DNA of 64,000 nt, taken from Geothermobacter sp964501815 (GTDB taxonomy: Bacteria > Desulfobacterota > Desulfuromonadia > Desulfuromonadales > Geothermobacteraceae). Numbering within the stretch: the stretch's first letter is position 1; the number at the start of each line of letters is the position of its first letter. The notes under the pieces were generated by a model, which did no database searches, was not told the DNA's origin, and saw only the letters and a list, made by a program, of their open reading frames with translations. Of this stretch, positions 32,645-42,035 are shown one piece after another. The position numbers were made by a program, and so were the translations under genes. The stretch covers positions 1-64,000 of the forward strand of contig CAZCUR010000004.1 of assembly GCA_964501815.1 (NCBI GenBank). Direction: 5' to 3'.

Positions 32645-35253
32645 TCACGGGCTGCCGCTCTGCTGCAGGTCGATGACCTGATCGGTGATTTCGGTGAAGC
32701 TGACGTCGTGGCTGATGAGAAAAAGCTGGTCGTACCAGTGTTCGGTCACGTCCTCCTGGCCGACGTCGATGGCACGGAAGGCGCGCGCGAGATTTTCGCG
32801 CCGGTCGGCGTCGAGGTTGGAGGTTGGCTCGTCGAAAAAGGCGATGCGGGCGCCGATGGTCTGCAGCAGGGCCAGGCGCAGGGCGACCACCGCGCTCATG
32901 ATCTGGCCGCCGGAAAGCTGGTCGTCACTGCGTTCGCGCAGGCGGCCGTCGACCATGTCACGCAGGATGATGCGGTAGTTGTCGCCCCAGTACAGTTCTT
33001 CGTCGGCTTCGGCGATGGTTCGGTAGATGCGGTTGGCCCGCTGGCTGATTTCCTCGCGAAAGCGCTCGGAGAGGGAGGCGGAGACGTTGCGGAAGACGCG
33101 GTTGCGCAGGAACCTGACCAGCTCGGCCTTTTGGCCCCAGGATGTGATCTGCCTTTTCTTGTCGGCGATCTCCGTTTCGATTTTTCTGAGTTTGTCGACT
33201 TCGGCGGACAGGCGGGCAACCTCGGCGTTCAATCCTTTGACCCTTTGTTCGAGGGCGTTGACCCCGCCCCAGAGCATATCCCTGTCTTTGCGCAGCTGCT
33301 CATGCACCGAGGCGTCATAGTCATTGCCTGCCTGGCTGAAGGCCGCGACTTTGCCATCCAGCTCGTTCTGCAACGTCTTGAGATGATTCTCAAACTTCTC
33401 CAGGTCCGCCCGGCGCCGGTCCCGTTCGGCGGCCTGCTGCTGATTGGCCACAAAACGGTCACGGGCTTCCTGGTGCCGGGCCTTCTCCTGCTCAGCCTTT
33501 TCAATCTCGGCCTGCAGGTTCGTGTAGCGTGCCAGGTCCTTTTGCTTTTCATCCAGCTGCTGCCGGGCGGCGTCCTGTTCCTTTCGCAGTTCGCCCAGTT
33601 CCGCGGTCTTCAGCTCGTTGGCCTTGCGGCGCTCTGAAAGATTCGCCATCCGCGCCTCAAGCCCTTCGAGTTTGACCGTCACCTCCCTGATCCGGTCGTT
33701 GGCCCTGACCGCTTCCCGCTCTTCCTGTTCACGTTTTTGAATCTGCTGTTGCAGGCTCCGCAACTTCTGATCGAGTTCGGAAAATTTGGTTTTGAACACA
33801 TCTTCCGGCGGTTTTTCGGCGATATTGAGGCAGGGTTCCTGGAAGAAAGGGCAGATTCCCTCGGCGAGCTTTTCGCTCCCTTCTTCCAGCCCCGCCCGCC
33901 GCCCTTCGAGCTGGCCGCGTTGCAGACGCAGCTTGTCGAGGTTTGCGCGAATCTCCGGCAACCGGGCCGACAAGGCCTGTTGTTCGGCATCCACCGTCAG
34001 GGCCTTTCGGGCTGCCGCCAGCTCCTTCTCCTCGGCGTCCAGTTCCTGCCGGGTGTGTTCGATGGCCTGGGACGCAACCTTGAAGCGTTCTTCGAGTTTG
34101 CCGAGCCGGCCTTTGAGAGCGGCCACCTCCTGTTCGAGCGCGCGCTGGATTTTTTCCTGTTCCCGCAGTTGCTGCAGGCGACGCTCGGCCTGCTCGAAGG
34201 CCTTTTTACCCGGGGCCGTTTCCTCGACAACCTTTTGGGCCTGTTCCGCTTCGGTGACCAACTGCTTCTGTTTGGCGATCCGCTCATGGCCGTTGGCGAT
34301 CCGCTCCCTGAGCGTCTCAATCGCTTTTTCCAGCTCCTTGAGCTCCTTTTCCCTTTTGTCCAGGGCCTGCAGGCGTTTTTCCAGCTCCTTGAGCTGTTGT
34401 CGCTGCGATGCCAGTTCGGTTTCGGCCTGCGCAAGAGTCGTCTTCGTTGTCTGGAGCTCCTCCTTTTTGGCCGGCAGTTCGGCCGCCTGGGCTTCGAGGG
34501 GAGTGATGGCGCTTTCGAGTGCCTCGATTTTTGCCCTGATGGCACCGGCAAGAACCTTGGTTTCGGTAAAGGTCTTGCGCCAGGAGTCGATACCGAGAAT
34601 CTCGTCAAACTTGTCCCGGCGCCTGGTCGCCTGCCGGATGACAAACGGGCCGAGAAATTCATGCTGGAAGGGACCGATGACCAGTTCAAACTGTTCCGCC
34701 AGCGAGCGGCCCGCATTCAGGCCGAGCAGCTCTTTCAAACGTGCCTCGGTCTCTTTGCCATCCTTGTGCTCCTCGACCTCGAAGGTCCCTCCGACCTCCC
34801 TGGCCAGCAGCCACCTTGAGGGCGTGCCGACCGTGCGGCTGACACGATAGCGCTCTCCGTCGGCGACCTCGAAGACGACGGCGATTTCGCCCCGCTTGCT
34901 GCCAATGGTGAGGAAACGCTCGACATTGCCGACAAAACTCTGGGCATCGACGCCGAACAGGGCATAGCCGATGGCTTCGAAGATGGTGCTTTTGCCGATG
35001 CCGTTTGGGCCGGCCAGAACGTTGATGCCCGGGGAAAATGACAGGTTCAGGTCGCGGTGCGACTTGATGTTCTTCAGNNNNNNNNNNNNNNNNNNNNNNN
35101 NNNNNNNNNNNNNNNNNNNNNNNNNNNNNNNNNNNNNNNNNNNNNNNNNNNNNNNNNNNNNNNNNNNNNNNNNNNNNTGATGCCCGGGGAAAATGACAGG
35201 TTCAGGTCGCGGTGCGACTTGATGTTCTTCAGTTGGATGGAGAGAATTTGCAT
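32645..35253 (-). CDS. sbcC: SbcC/Rad50-like SMC ATPase (interrupted by assembly gap)
   Basis: As written the frame is broken by 100 N plus a duplicated 55 bases. Removing those 155 bases leaves 2454 bases, exactly 818 codons, giving a 817-residue protein. Walker A GPNGIGKST lies at 30-38, long coiled coils at about 180-410 and 430-660, a hook candidate C416-P-F-F-Q-E-P-C423 in the middle, then the signature LSGGQ and Walker B AFFDEPTSNLD near the end. It forms a DNA double-strand-end nuclease with the SbcD-like protein encoded at 35756. The hook spacing (C-x6-C) differs from the classical CxxC. Confidence 0.85.
35023..35232. other. Assembly gap (100 N) with duplicated 55-base ends
   Basis: 35078-35177 are N. 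Bases 35023-35077 are identical to 35178-35232. Collapsing the repeat and gap restores the reading frame of the SbcC-like gene exactly, which strongly supports an artefact. Confidence 0.95.
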
Positions 35254-35290
35254 TTTGGCTTTCAGCTTCGCGATAAAGGCCTTGATACCC

Positions 35291-35683
35291 TCAAGATGAC
35301 TGCATTCTGGCTGTTGTTTGGGAAACAAACTTACGGCGAATTTCCACCTTCTGGCCGAAGTTCAGCAGCAGGCCCAGCTCAAGTCCGCAGGCGCAAAGAT
35401 AGTTCTTCAGTTGTACTTCATGGATGGCTGAAAGTTTTTCCAGCGCTTTCAGCTCGAGTATGACCTTATCCTCCACAACAAGGTCGGCCAGGTACTCACC
35501 GACAACCGTGCCCTTGTAGCGGACCTGCATCGGCAACTGCTGGGCAACACGCAGACCGATCGACTCCATCTCGACGCGCAGGGCATTTTCATAGACCTTC
35601 TCAAGAAAACCGGCCCCCAGTGTATTGTGCACGTTGTAGGCACAACCAATGATCTTTTGCGTCAATTCAGTCTCTTTGTACAA
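35291..35683 (-). CDS. GxxExxY family protein
   Basis: 130 residues. It has the signature GAGFLEKVYENAL (G-x-x-E-x-x-Y), preceded by KIIGCAYNVHNTLG and followed by VEDKVILELKALEKLSAIHEVQLKNYL, which fits a PD-(D/E)xK-like core (E-x-K ... H-x-x-Q-x-x-x-Y). The function is unproven. TTG at 35683 is preferred because GGGAGG stands just upstream and the homologous N-terminus begins at LYKE; TTG 35713 is the alternative. It sits between the sbcD-like and sbcC-like genes on the same strand, a position typical of a mobile single-gene insertion. Confidence 0.82.
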   Translation of the reverse strand: MYKETELTQKIIGCAYNVHNTLGAGFLEKVYENALRVEMESIGLRVAQQLPMQVRYKGTVVGEYLADLVVEDKVILELKALEKLSAIHEVQLKNYLCACGLELGLLLNFGQKVEIRRKFVSQTTARMQSS

Positions 35684-35755
35684 ATCCCCCTCCCTTGCTC
35701 CTTTTCTCTTCAAGGCCCTTATCCGATGTGATCATGAAGGCATCGTGAAGCGAAG

Positions 35756-36991
35756 TCATTCCAGCAACCCCAGCATCTCATCACCGTCAACATCACCTTT
35801 TTGCACTGCATCGCGCAGGGCAAGCGAGAGCCTGACCAGTTCCTCCTCGCGTCCCTGGTAGTCGCTTCCGGAGCCGATCAGGTCGCGCAGGACCTCCTGT
35901 TCGATCTCGTCGAGGCTCTTCTTTTTGGCTGTCGCTTCGGTGTCGCCGCTGACCAGGGAGAGGTGGTTTTTGATTTCGACATGCAGCGGATCGACCTGTT
36001 CGGCCAGGAGTGCCCTGAGGCGTTCACGGCCCAGCTCAAAAGGATGAAAACCGATGCGGCCGAAAAGCTTCAGTTCGAGCAGCGGCCGGCGCTTGTTTGC
36101 CGGGCTGCCGATTCGGGATGAGATCTGCTCGCGAAGCCGCAGCAGGGCCTGGTCGACGTCCTCGGCTCCGTTCAGGTCAATCGACACCGCAAACATCGGC
36201 CGCGGGTCTGTCGGGCGGAACTCGGCGGTGAATGTGCCTTGGTCCGCCTGAACCAGATAGTAGCCCTTGTCGTAGTCCTGTTCCCCGAAGTTGACCCGCT
36301 CCGGAGACCCCGGGTTGAAGGCGTAGGGCCGCCCCTGCGGGGTTTCGACGATGTAGGGTTTGTGGCCGTGACCGAGGGCGACGTAGCCGAAGGTGTCGGC
36401 CAGGGGCAGGGCTTCTTCCGGTTTCATGTTGCCGATTTCCACCGGCGAATAGCTCCAGATGCCGACGTGAAACAGCAGCAGGTTGTTTTCGGTCGTGACC
36501 GCATGGCAGATGCGTTCCACATGATTGCCCGCCTGGGCGCCGATGTAGCCGACGCCATAGATGTCGACCTCGCCGATGCGCAGGCGGCCGCCGATGCCGG
36601 TCTCGTCATCGACGGGATCAAAACGGTACCCGCCGTCTTCGGTGCGGGCCGGCCGCAGCAGGCGGATCAGCCCCATGTGCGCCAGCGCCTCCATCCAGGA
36701 GATGCTGTTGCGCCGGTGAATCCAGTCGTGGTTGCCTTCGATGGCGATACAGGGGATGCCGGCGTCGGCCAGCGGTTGCAGAACCGCGCAGGTGTGGGCG
36801 AAGGTGCGCGGCAGGATCTGGCCGATGTGAAACAGGTCACCGGCGATCAGCACGGCGTCGACCTGTTCCCGGATGGCGTCATCGACGATAGCGGACAGGC
36901 AGGCGAAAAAGTCGTGATAGCGTTCCGCTTCGCCGGGGGTGTTGCGATAGGTCTTGCCCAGGTGCAAATCAGCGGTATGGATGAAGCGCAT
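35756..36991 (-). CDS. sbcD: SbcD/Mre11-like DNA repair exonuclease
   Basis: 411 residues. Calcineurin-like phosphoesterase motifs are intact: FIHTADLHLG, LIAGDLFH, IEGNHDWI, LFHVGIWS and ALGHGHKPY. A C-terminal part (about 280-411) contains the capping and SbcC-binding regions. Metal-dependent nuclease partner of the SbcC-like ATPase. The start ATG 36991 has AGGAGG eight bases upstream. It is the first gene of a three-gene leftward group. Confidence 0.9.
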   Translation of the reverse strand: MRFIHTADLHLGKTYRNTPGEAERYHDFFACLSAIVDDAIREQVDAVLIAGDLFHIGQILPRTFAHTCAVLQPLADAGIPCIAIEGNHDWIHRRNSISWMEALAHMGLIRLLRPARTEDGGYRFDPVDDETGIGGRLRIGEVDIYGVGYIGAQAGNHVERICHAVTTENNLLLFHVGIWSYSPVEIGNMKPEEALPLADTFGYVALGHGHKPYIVETPQGRPYAFNPGSPERVNFGEQDYDKGYYLVQADQGTFTAEFRPTDPRPMFAVSIDLNGAEDVDQALLRLREQISSRIGSPANKRRPLLELKLFGRIGFHPFELGRERLRALLAEQVDPLHVEIKNHLSLVSGDTEATAKKKSLDEIEQEVLRDLIGSGSDYQGREEELVRLSLALRDAVQKGDVDGDEMLGLLE

Positions 36992-37065
36992 GCGGGGTCC
37001 TCCTGAATGTCCCCGATATTGTCCTGAAAAACAGGGCCCGGGGCAAGGCGGCATGGAAAAACGGA

Positions 37066-37093
37066 AACGGGGCTGCCGGTTGACAGCCCCGTT
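37066..37093 (-). terminator. Terminator after acidic zinc-ribbon gene
   Basis: AACGGGGCTG pairs with CAGCCCCGTT; on the minus strand it runs into TTTCCGTTTTTCC. It lies 25 bases after the stop of the gene at 37118. Confidence 0.85.
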
Positions 37094-37117
37094 GAAAAGC
37101 GGAATGCGCTGGAAGGG

Positions 37118-38038
37118 TCAGGGGAGGATGAAGGCCGCCTTGCAGGAAGGACAGCGGGCTTTTTTGCCGCTCAGGCTCTCCTTGTAGGCCAGTTTGTGGT
37201 CGCAGCTGCCGCAACGGGCCATGCGCACCTCGGGACGACGCGGATCGGGATCGAGGGGGATAATGTCGGGTCTGGCCGGTTTCGGTTCCTCCTCGGCGGT
37301 TTGGTCCGTCGACGCGGCGGCGGGTTCTTCAGCAGCTTCTTCCTGCTCTGCATCGGGCCGGGTTTCGGTGTCAAAGGCGCTCTCCTGAGGACTTGCAGCC
37401 TCAGCCGGTCCGGTATCGAAGGAGACCTCCGTATCGAAGTCTTCGTCAAAGGCGGTGCCGAAGTCGTCCTCACCGGTGGTTGCCTCGGCCTGAAAACCGG
37501 TTTCTGTTTCGTCCGGTTCGCCGGTGTCGAACTCCTCCTCACCAAAATCGAAATCATCGCCGGCCGGGAAATCCTCCTCATCGGCCGAAAACAGGTCATC
37601 TTCGACCGGGGGCTGTTCCCCGGTTCCGGTTTCGGCGGCCTCAGTCTGCTCCTCTGCGGATTCGGCGCCAAAGGAGAACGTCTCCCCGGGTGCGGTTTCG
37701 CCCTCGGATTCCTCGGTCATGAGGGCCGCCGTTTCCGTGGCCAGCTCGTCCTGCTCGTCGGCCAGACCCTGCTCCTCTTCCGGGGTGTCGGTGAACACCG
37801 GTGCGGGTTCGACCGGAGCGGATACCGCCGGCGGCGCGGGGATGTCCTGCTGCTGCAGCAGCCATTGGTCGAATTTGTCATTGAGCTTTTTCAGCTCGTC
37901 GGCGGTAACGCTGGTCCATTTCCAGATGCGCCAGACGAAGAAGGGGACCAGGATGGCGAGGATGGTCATCAGCAGGGACAGAAGCAGCCCCAAAAGCCCT
38001 CCGGCTGCTCCCAGCAATTGCAAGGTACCATTGTCCAT
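37118..38038 (-). CDS. Membrane-anchored acidic protein with C-terminal zinc ribbon
   Basis: 306 residues. One N-terminal membrane helix (about 10-38), a coiled-coil-like stretch, then about 180 residues of low-complexity acidic sequence rich in Glu, Asp, Thr, Ser and Phe (repeats of the type DDFxFGEEEFDTG), and a C-terminal CGSC ... CPSC zinc ribbon ending in FILP. It resembles MJ0042-type zinc-ribbon proteins but with the ribbon at the C-terminus. The ribbon ending is similar to that of the neighbour at 38144, so the two may be related. Function unknown. Confidence 0.75.
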   Translation of the reverse strand: MDNGTLQLLGAAGGLLGLLLSLLMTILAILVPFFVWRIWKWTSVTADELKKLNDKFDQWLLQQQDIPAPPAVSAPVEPAPVFTDTPEEEQGLADEQDELATETAALMTEESEGETAPGETFSFGAESAEEQTEAAETGTGEQPPVEDDLFSADEEDFPAGDDFDFGEEEFDTGEPDETETGFQAEATTGEDDFGTAFDEDFDTEVSFDTGPAEAASPQESAFDTETRPDAEQEEAAEEPAAASTDQTAEEEPKPARPDIIPLDPDPRRPEVRMARCGSCDHKLAYKESLSGKKARCPSCKAAFILP

Positions 38039-38143
38039 GTCGGAACTCCCGTCAATGCAGATGGGTCCACACAGGTTCGTTGCGTGGACAGTTTCCCTCT
38101 TTAATAACCGCCCATGAACTAAGTGTCAATATTTCAAGCACTT

Positions 38144-38443
38144 TCAGGGCAGAATCAGGGGGTGGGAGCAGGAGGCGCACCGGATGGTGCGTCCCGAATG
38201 AACCGGGCGGTAATTGGTCAGGGCCTGGCAGCATTCACACTCGATGGTACGAAGACCCGCGGGAGCAGACTGCTGGGGCGGCCTGGCATCCGGACTGATC
38301 TTTTCGCCGCAGGCCTCGCAGGTTTGCTCAGTTCCCGAGGCGGTGCACGCCCGCAGGAGGCGACGCCACCAAGGGACGGGTTTGGCCTTTAGTTTTTGCA
38401 GATGATGGCAATGGGGGCAGATGACATCTCTGGTTTCGGGCAC
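38144..38443 (-). CDS. Small multi-zinc-knuckle protein
   Basis: 99 residues. Four CxxC pairs: CPHC (about 10-13), CEAC (about 39-42), CECC (about 70-73) and CASC (about 89-92), enough for two zinc ribbons. GTG 38443 is chosen because AGGAGG lies five bases upstream; no ATG fits. The C-terminus CASCSHPLILP parallels CPSCKAAFILP of the neighbouring gene. No family is recognised. Confidence 0.7.
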   Translation of the reverse strand: MPETRDVICPHCHHLQKLKAKPVPWWRRLLRACTASGTEQTCEACGEKISPDARPPQQSAPAGLRTIECECCQALTNYRPVHSGRTIRCASCSHPLILP

Positions 38444-38494
38444 GCATTCCTCCTGTAACACCGACGCCTGACTGAAAAGCCATTGCAACAAAAA

Positions 38495-38515
38495 GGGTCA
38501 CCGGTGGGTGACCGG
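38495..38515 (-). terminator. Hairpin with T run upstream of the small zinc-knuckle gene
   Basis: GGTCACC-GGTG-GGTGACC is a perfect seven-base stem, followed on the minus strand by CTTTTTG. No leftward gene ends here, so it is either an attenuator in the leader of the gene at 38144 or the terminator of an unannotated short transcript. Otherwise 38444-38723 has no gene; it contains TTGGTGTACCAG near 38595. Confidence 0.55.
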
Positions 38516-38723
38516 AATTGTCCCTGTGCGCATCGCCCGGGCCCTTTTTCAGCGGTTTGGCCGGGGTCGGGCGCGCGTTGCTGGGGGAATGAGCAATTGG
38601 TGTACCAGTTTGTCCTCCCCCCTTGCGCAAGGGTAGCTGGTACGCTTAAATTGCAATGAAGGCACAGCGTTTCCCGAAGGGATGTGACGTTGCAGCCGTT
38701 CTCAGGGAAGGAGTGATTGGGAC

Positions 38724-39038
38724 TTGGCCAAAGAGTTGACCGGGAATCAGTCGGGAGTGGAGGAAAAGAGCCGCGCCCGTACCCAGGAGCCTCCCCTGTT
38801 TCGGGTTTTGATGCACAATGACGACTACACCACCATGGATTTTGTCGTCGAAGTGCTGCAGAAGGTCTTTCATAAATCGGCGACCGAGGCCAACCGCATC
38901 ATGTTGCACATTCACCATCAGGGGCTGGGCGTTTGCGGAACCTATCCCTACGAGATCGCCGAAACCAGAGTCGCCCAGGTGCATCGCCTGGCGCGGCAGT
39001 CCGGATTTCCTCTTCGCTGCAGCCTGGAAGAGGCATGA
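38724..39038 (+). CDS. clpS: ATP-dependent Clp protease adaptor ClpS
   Basis: 104 residues. Family core FRVLMHNDDYTTMDFVVEVLQ and the helix MLHIHHQGLGVCGTYPYEIAETRV, with the N-degron pocket residues N-D-D and the H-H pair. It binds proteins with Leu, Phe, Tyr or Trp at the N-terminus and hands them to ClpA. TTG start with AAGGAG ten bases upstream; no ATG fits before the core. Followed directly by clpA. Confidence 0.94.
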   Translation: MAKELTGNQSGVEEKSRARTQEPPLFRVLMHNDDYTTMDFVVEVLQKVFHKSATEANRIMLHIHHQGLGVCGTYPYEIAETRVAQVHRLARQSGFPLRCSLEEA

Positions 39039-39054
39039 CGGATCGTGAGGCTGT

Positions 39055-41322
39055 ATGTTCAGTACTGAAGTTCAGATCGCCTTTTCCCTCGCCGTGCGTG
39101 AGGCTCAGAGGCGTCACCATGAGTTTCTCACCTCGGAGCATCTGCTCTACGCCATTCTGTTCGAGGAACAGGGCCAGGAGATCATCCGCGCCTGCGGCGG
39201 CAATCTGACGGACCTGCGCCGCGATCTCGAAGCCTTTTTTGAACAGAAACTGGAGGCTCTGCCCGGGGAGGCCGAGTTCGTTCCGGAACAGACCATTGGT
39301 CTGCAGCGGGTGCTGCAACGCACGGTGCTGCATATGCAGTCGTCGGGCAAAAAGGAAATCACCGTCGGGGACCTGCTCGCCGCCATTCTCGAAGAAAAAA
39401 ACAGCCACGCGGCCTATTTCCTCAACCGGCAGGGCATTGACCGTCTGGATGTGCTCAACTACATCTCGCACGGAGTGGCCCAGGCTCCCAACGCGGGTGC
39501 CATGCAGGCGCCGGAAGAGCGGGAGGGTCAGGACAAGGCTGACAGCAAGCCGGGCCGGGAGAAACAACCCGCCAAGGCCGATCCGCTGCAGCAGTTTACC
39601 GTCAACCTGCTGGCAAAGGCGCGGGCGGGCGAGATCGATCCTTTGATCGGCCGTGATCACGAGCTGACCCGAACCATCCAGGTCCTGTGCCGCCGGCGCA
39701 AGAACAATCCGGTGTTCGTCGGTGAGCCGGGAGTGGGCAAGACCGCTCTGGCCGAAGGTCTGGCCCTGCGTATCGCCCGTGGCGAGGTGCCCGAACTGCT
39801 GGCCGACTGCGAAATTTACACCCTCGACATGGGCGCGCTGCTGGCCGGGACCAAATTCCGCGGCGATTTTGAAGAACGACTCAAGGCGGTGATTCAGGCG
39901 CTGGAACAGCGCCCGAATGTCATTCTCTTTATCGACGAGATTCACACCATCGTCGGTGCCGGCGCCACCAGCGGCGGTTCGCTGGATGCCTCCAATATCC
40001 TCAAGCCGGTTTTGGCCAGCGGCACGATTCGCTGCATCGGTTCCACCACCTACGAGGAATACAAGAATCTGTTCGACAAGGATCGCGCCCTGTCGCGGCG
40101 CTTTCAGAAAATCGACGTGCCTGAGCCGTCCATCGATGAAACCGTGGCGATTCTGGAGGGGCTGCGGCCGCACTACGAAGAGCACCACCAGGTGCGCTAC
40201 ACCGACGAGGCCCTGCGCGCGGCCGCGGAACTGGCGGCCCGCCATATCAACTTCCGCCATCTGCCCGACAAGGCGATCGATGTCATCGACGAGGCCGGCG
40301 CCTTTGCCCGCCTGCAGAAGCGCCCGCGGCGACGTATCGATGTGCCGGATATCGAAAAAATCGTTGCCGGTATCGCCCGCATTCCCGCCCGCACCCTGTC
40401 CCGCCGGGAAAGCAACCGTCTGCAGCAGCTCGAAGAGGACCTGAAGGGGGTGGTTTTCGGCCAGGACAGTGCCATCGAAACCCTCTGCCGGGCCATTCGG
40501 CGGGCCCGTGCGGGGCTGGGACATCCGGACAAGCCGGTCGGCAGTTTTCTCTTCACCGGTCCCACTGGCGTCGGCAAAACCGAGGTCGCCCGTCAGCTGG
40601 CCGCGACAATGGGGGTGGAGTTCCTGCGCTTTGACATGAGCGAGTACATGGAGAAGCATTCGGTGGCCCGGCTCATCGGCGCGCCTCCCGGCTATGTCGG
40701 CTTTGATCAGGGCGGCCTGCTGACCGAAGCGGTCACCAAACATCCCTACGCCGTGCTCTTGCTGGATGAGATCGAAAAGGCCCATCCCGACCTGTTCAAC
40801 ATCCTGCTGCAGGTCATGGACCACGGTACCTTGACCGACAACACCGGCCGGCACGCCGATTTCCGCAATGTCATTCTGATTATGACCAGCAATGTCGGTG
40901 CCCGGGAGATGAGCGCCCGTCCCATCGGATTCGGCGAGGTGCGGTCCGGGTCGGCCCGTTCCGCGGTGGAGAAGACCTTCTCCCCGGAATTCCGCAATCG
41001 GCTCGATGCCGTCATCGCATTTGCTCCGCTGGACCAGGCGGTCATGGAACGGGTGGTCGACAAGATGATCGGGGAGCTGAAAAAGCCGCTTGCCGACAAG
41101 GGCGTGCGCCTGCAGCTCAGCCCGGCCGCCCGACGTTATCTGGCCCGGCACGGTTATGATCCGGCCTTCGGTGCCCGACCGCTCGGCCGCCTGATTCAGA
41201 ATGAAATCGGTGATGTGATTGCCAATGAAATCCTGTTCGGGCGTCTGCGGGTTGGTGGCCGGGTCCGCATCGGCTGTCGCAACAACACCCTGACCTTTCA
41301 CTATCCCGACGCGGAGAACTGA
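39055..41322 (+). CDS. clpA: ATP-dependent Clp protease ATP-binding subunit ClpA
   Basis: 755 residues. N-domain (about 1-140) with EHLLYAIL, first AAA module with Walker A GEPGVGKTA and Walker B ILFIDEIHTIVGAG, second AAA module with GPTGVGKTE and LLLDEIEKAHPD, and a C-terminal FGARPLGRLIQNEI. It unfolds substrates for ClpP, which is not in this window. It starts 16 bases after clpS and its stop overlaps the aat start by one base (TGATG). Confidence 0.96.
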   Translation: MFSTEVQIAFSLAVREAQRRHHEFLTSEHLLYAILFEEQGQEIIRACGGNLTDLRRDLEAFFEQKLEALPGEAEFVPEQTIGLQRVLQRTVLHMQSSGKKEITVGDLLAAILEEKNSHAAYFLNRQGIDRLDVLNYISHGVAQAPNAGAMQAPEEREGQDKADSKPGREKQPAKADPLQQFTVNLLAKARAGEIDPLIGRDHELTRTIQVLCRRRKNNPVFVGEPGVGKTALAEGLALRIARGEVPELLADCEIYTLDMGALLAGTKFRGDFEERLKAVIQALEQRPNVILFIDEIHTIVGAGATSGGSLDASNILKPVLASGTIRCIGSTTYEEYKNLFDKDRALSRRFQKIDVPEPSIDETVAILEGLRPHYEEHHQVRYTDEALRAAAELAARHINFRHLPDKAIDVIDEAGAFARLQKRPRRRIDVPDIEKIVAGIARIPARTLSRRESNRLQQLEEDLKGVVFGQDSAIETLCRAIRRARAGLGHPDKPVGSFLFTGPTGVGKTEVARQLAATMGVEFLRFDMSEYMEKHSVARLIGAPPGYVGFDQGGLLTEAVTKHPYAVLLLDEIEKAHPDLFNILLQVMDHGTLTDNTGRHADFRNVILIMTSNVGAREMSARPIGFGEVRSGSARSAVEKTFSPEFRNRLDAVIAFAPLDQAVMERVVDKMIGELKKPLADKGVRLQLSPAARRYLARHGYDPAFGARPLGRLIQNEIGDVIANEILFGRLRVGGRVRIGCRNNTLTFHYPDAEN

Positions 41323-42035
41323 TGCCCGTCTATCGGCTCGGTCCCGACCTGGTATTCCCTCCTGCGGAGCTGGCCGAAGCCAACGGCCTGCTGGCGGTCG
41401 GCGGCGACCTCTCCTCCGAACGGTTGTTGCTGGCCTATTCGATGGGGATTTTCCCCTGGTTCAACGAAGGCGACCCGATTCTCTGGTGGTCGCCCGATCC
41501 ACGCTGTGTTCTTTTCCCCGGGGAGGTGCATGTCAGCCGCAGCCTGCGCAAGGTCCTGCGCCGGGCCGGGTTTCAGGTCAGTTTCGACCAGGACTTTGAT
41601 GGTGTCATCCGTGCCTGCGCCCAGGTACGGTGCGAGCGTGGGGAGGAGACCTGGATCACCGCTGAGATGATTCAGGCCTACCGGGTGCTCTTTCGGCTCG
41701 GTTACGCCCATTCCGTGGAGGTCTGGAAGCAGGGCGAGCTGGTTGGCGGGCTGTACGGGGTCGCCCTGGGACGGTTCTTTTTCGGCGAATCCATGTTTTC
41801 CCGGTGCAGCAACGCCAGCAAGGTGGCGCTGGTGAACCTGTGTTACAGTTTGCGCCAGGCGGGGTATCTGCTTATTGACTGCCAGCTGCCCAATCCCCAC
41901 CTCTACAGCCTCGGGGCGCGTGATCTGGCGCGCAGCCGGTTTCTGTCCTTGCTGTCCCAGGCCGGTTTGCGCCCTTCCGTCACGCCCGATCCCGGGGCCT
42001 TCCCCCTGATTCCGGCACAGATTCACGCTGCCTGA
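41322..42035 (+). CDS. aat: Leucyl/phenylalanyl-tRNA-protein transferase
   Basis: 237 residues. Motifs YSMGIFPWF, ILWWSPDPRCVLFP, HSVEVWKQGELVGGLYGVALGRFFFGESMFS and LLIDCQLPNPHLYSLGA are diagnostic. The enzyme adds Leu or Phe to N-terminal Lys or Arg, generating the degron read by ClpS. It is the third gene of the clpS-clpA-aat operon, so the tagging, recognition and unfolding steps are co-transcribed. Confidence 0.96.
   Translation: MPVYRLGPDLVFPPAELAEANGLLAVGGDLSSERLLLAYSMGIFPWFNEGDPILWWSPDPRCVLFPGEVHVSRSLRKVLRRAGFQVSFDQDFDGVIRACAQVRCERGEETWITAEMIQAYRVLFRLGYAHSVEVWKQGELVGGLYGVALGRFFFGESMFSRCSNASKVALVNLCYSLRQAGYLLIDCQLPNPHLYSLGARDLARSRFLSLLSQAGLRPSVTPDPGAFPLIPAQIHAA

Noticed and set aside
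35713..35713. TTG 35713 as start of the GxxExxY gene
   Set aside because: No ribosome site at suitable distance, and the ten extra residues (KRKGAREGD) are the translated Shine-Dalgarno region of TTG 35683.
38899..41301. 800-residue minus-strand frame opposite clpA
   Set aside because: clpA is unmistakable on the plus strand; the antisense frame has no motif or ribosome site.
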